The notes under the pieces are model-generated. The model had not been told where the DNA came from. It ran no database searches and saw only the letters and a list, made by a program, of their open reading frames with translations. Below, in pieces: positions 63,959 to 64,000 of a stretch of DNA of 64,000 nt. The stretch is from Dehalococcoidia bacterium (GTDB taxonomy: Bacteria; Chloroflexota; Dehalococcoidia; GIF9; AB-539-J10): assembly GCA_007129495.1 (NCBI GenBank), contig SKVJ01000015.1:32957-96956 (forward strand), given 5' to 3'. Made by a program: the position numbers and the translations under genes. Numbering within the stretch: the first letter of the stretch is position 1; every line of letters begins with the position of its first letter.

Positions 63959-64000
63959 TATCGGGGGGGTATTGGATTGCCATTCACGTCAACCTGAAGC

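Noticed and set aside
1..64000. tRNA, rRNA, CRISPR, insertion sequence or prophage
   Set aside because: Gaps were read for T-loop-like signals, repeats with spacers and transposase motifs; none was found. A tRNA or covariance search could still find something missed by eye.

Overview
The window is 64 kb of a bacterial chromosome of medium GC content (estimated by eye at 55-60 %). Gene order and protein character point to the phylum Chloroflexota, most likely class Dehalococcoidia: rpoB-rpoC-ruvB in a row, rpsO-pnp-dapB-asd-dapA, ino1 next to a CDP-alcohol phosphatidyltransferase, a zinc-type S14, and nusA-ylxR-infB-rbfA without a local rimP. The taxonomic call is inference. No rRNA, tRNA, CRISPR array, transposase or phage gene was seen; this looks like core chromosome with a few accessory islands.

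Layout. (1) 1-13.9 kb, minus strand: one long translation operon read right to left, rpsL-rpsG-fusA-rpsJ-rplC-rplD-rplW-[31-codon bS22/COX24-like gene]-rplB-rpsS-rplV-rpsC-rplP-rpmC-rpsQ-rplN-rplX-rplE-rpsN-rpsH-rplF-rplR-rpsE-rplO-secY-adk; rpmD (L30) is absent from its usual place. (2) 13.95-18.1 kb, plus: nusA-ylxR-infB-rbfA behind a promoter with an intrinsic terminator in its leader. (3) 18.1-22 kb, minus: a CoA-ester catabolic cassette (variant crotonase, acyl-CoA dehydrogenase, 4-hydroxybutyryl-CoA dehydratase family). (4) 22.5-25.9 kb, plus: ino1-CDP-alcohol phosphatidyltransferase-purA. (5) 25.9-31.2 kb, minus: rpsO-pnp-dapB-asd-dapA. (6) 31.2-38.5 kb, plus: purF-purM-purH, a fused nicotinamidase/nicotinate phosphoribosyltransferase, a DUF763 protein and a CvpA protein. 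(7) 38.6-41.4 kb: trxA, tatD, a small possible winged-helix protein (minus), then a PadR regulator with its membrane partner (plus). (8) 41.4-52.6 kb, minus: mutS, rpoB, rpoC, ruvB. (9) 52.7-58.6 kb: ybeY, a GYD protein, gmk, birA with a sodium:solute symporter, an MBL-fold protein, a zinc-ribbon protein and the RNase P RNA. (10) 58.6-64 kb, minus: a MEMO1-family cluster, uppS, a second GYD protein, and at the right edge hgcB and hgcA, the gene pair for mercury methylation.

Main points of interest. The hgcAB pair (62374-63762) is recognisable from the HgcA cap-helix motif NVWCAAGKGTF plus a five-helix membrane domain, and from the HgcB double ferredoxin with its extra cysteines. A 31-codon gene at 8706-8801 encodes a homologue of the tiny ribosomal protein bS22/mS38 inside the S10 operon. 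A BirA-type operator overlaps the birA promoter and start codon, and birA abuts a sodium:solute symporter gene, which suggests a biotin (vitamin) transporter. A nicotinamidase-NAPRTase fusion would carry out two consecutive NAD-salvage steps. Several genes (rpsO, mutS, the MBL protein, the zinc-ribbon protein, purF) have good sigma-70-type promoters so close to the start codon that their mRNAs should be leaderless or nearly so; in two divergent pairs (rpsO/purF and mutS/ybeY) the two promoters use overlapping -35 boxes.
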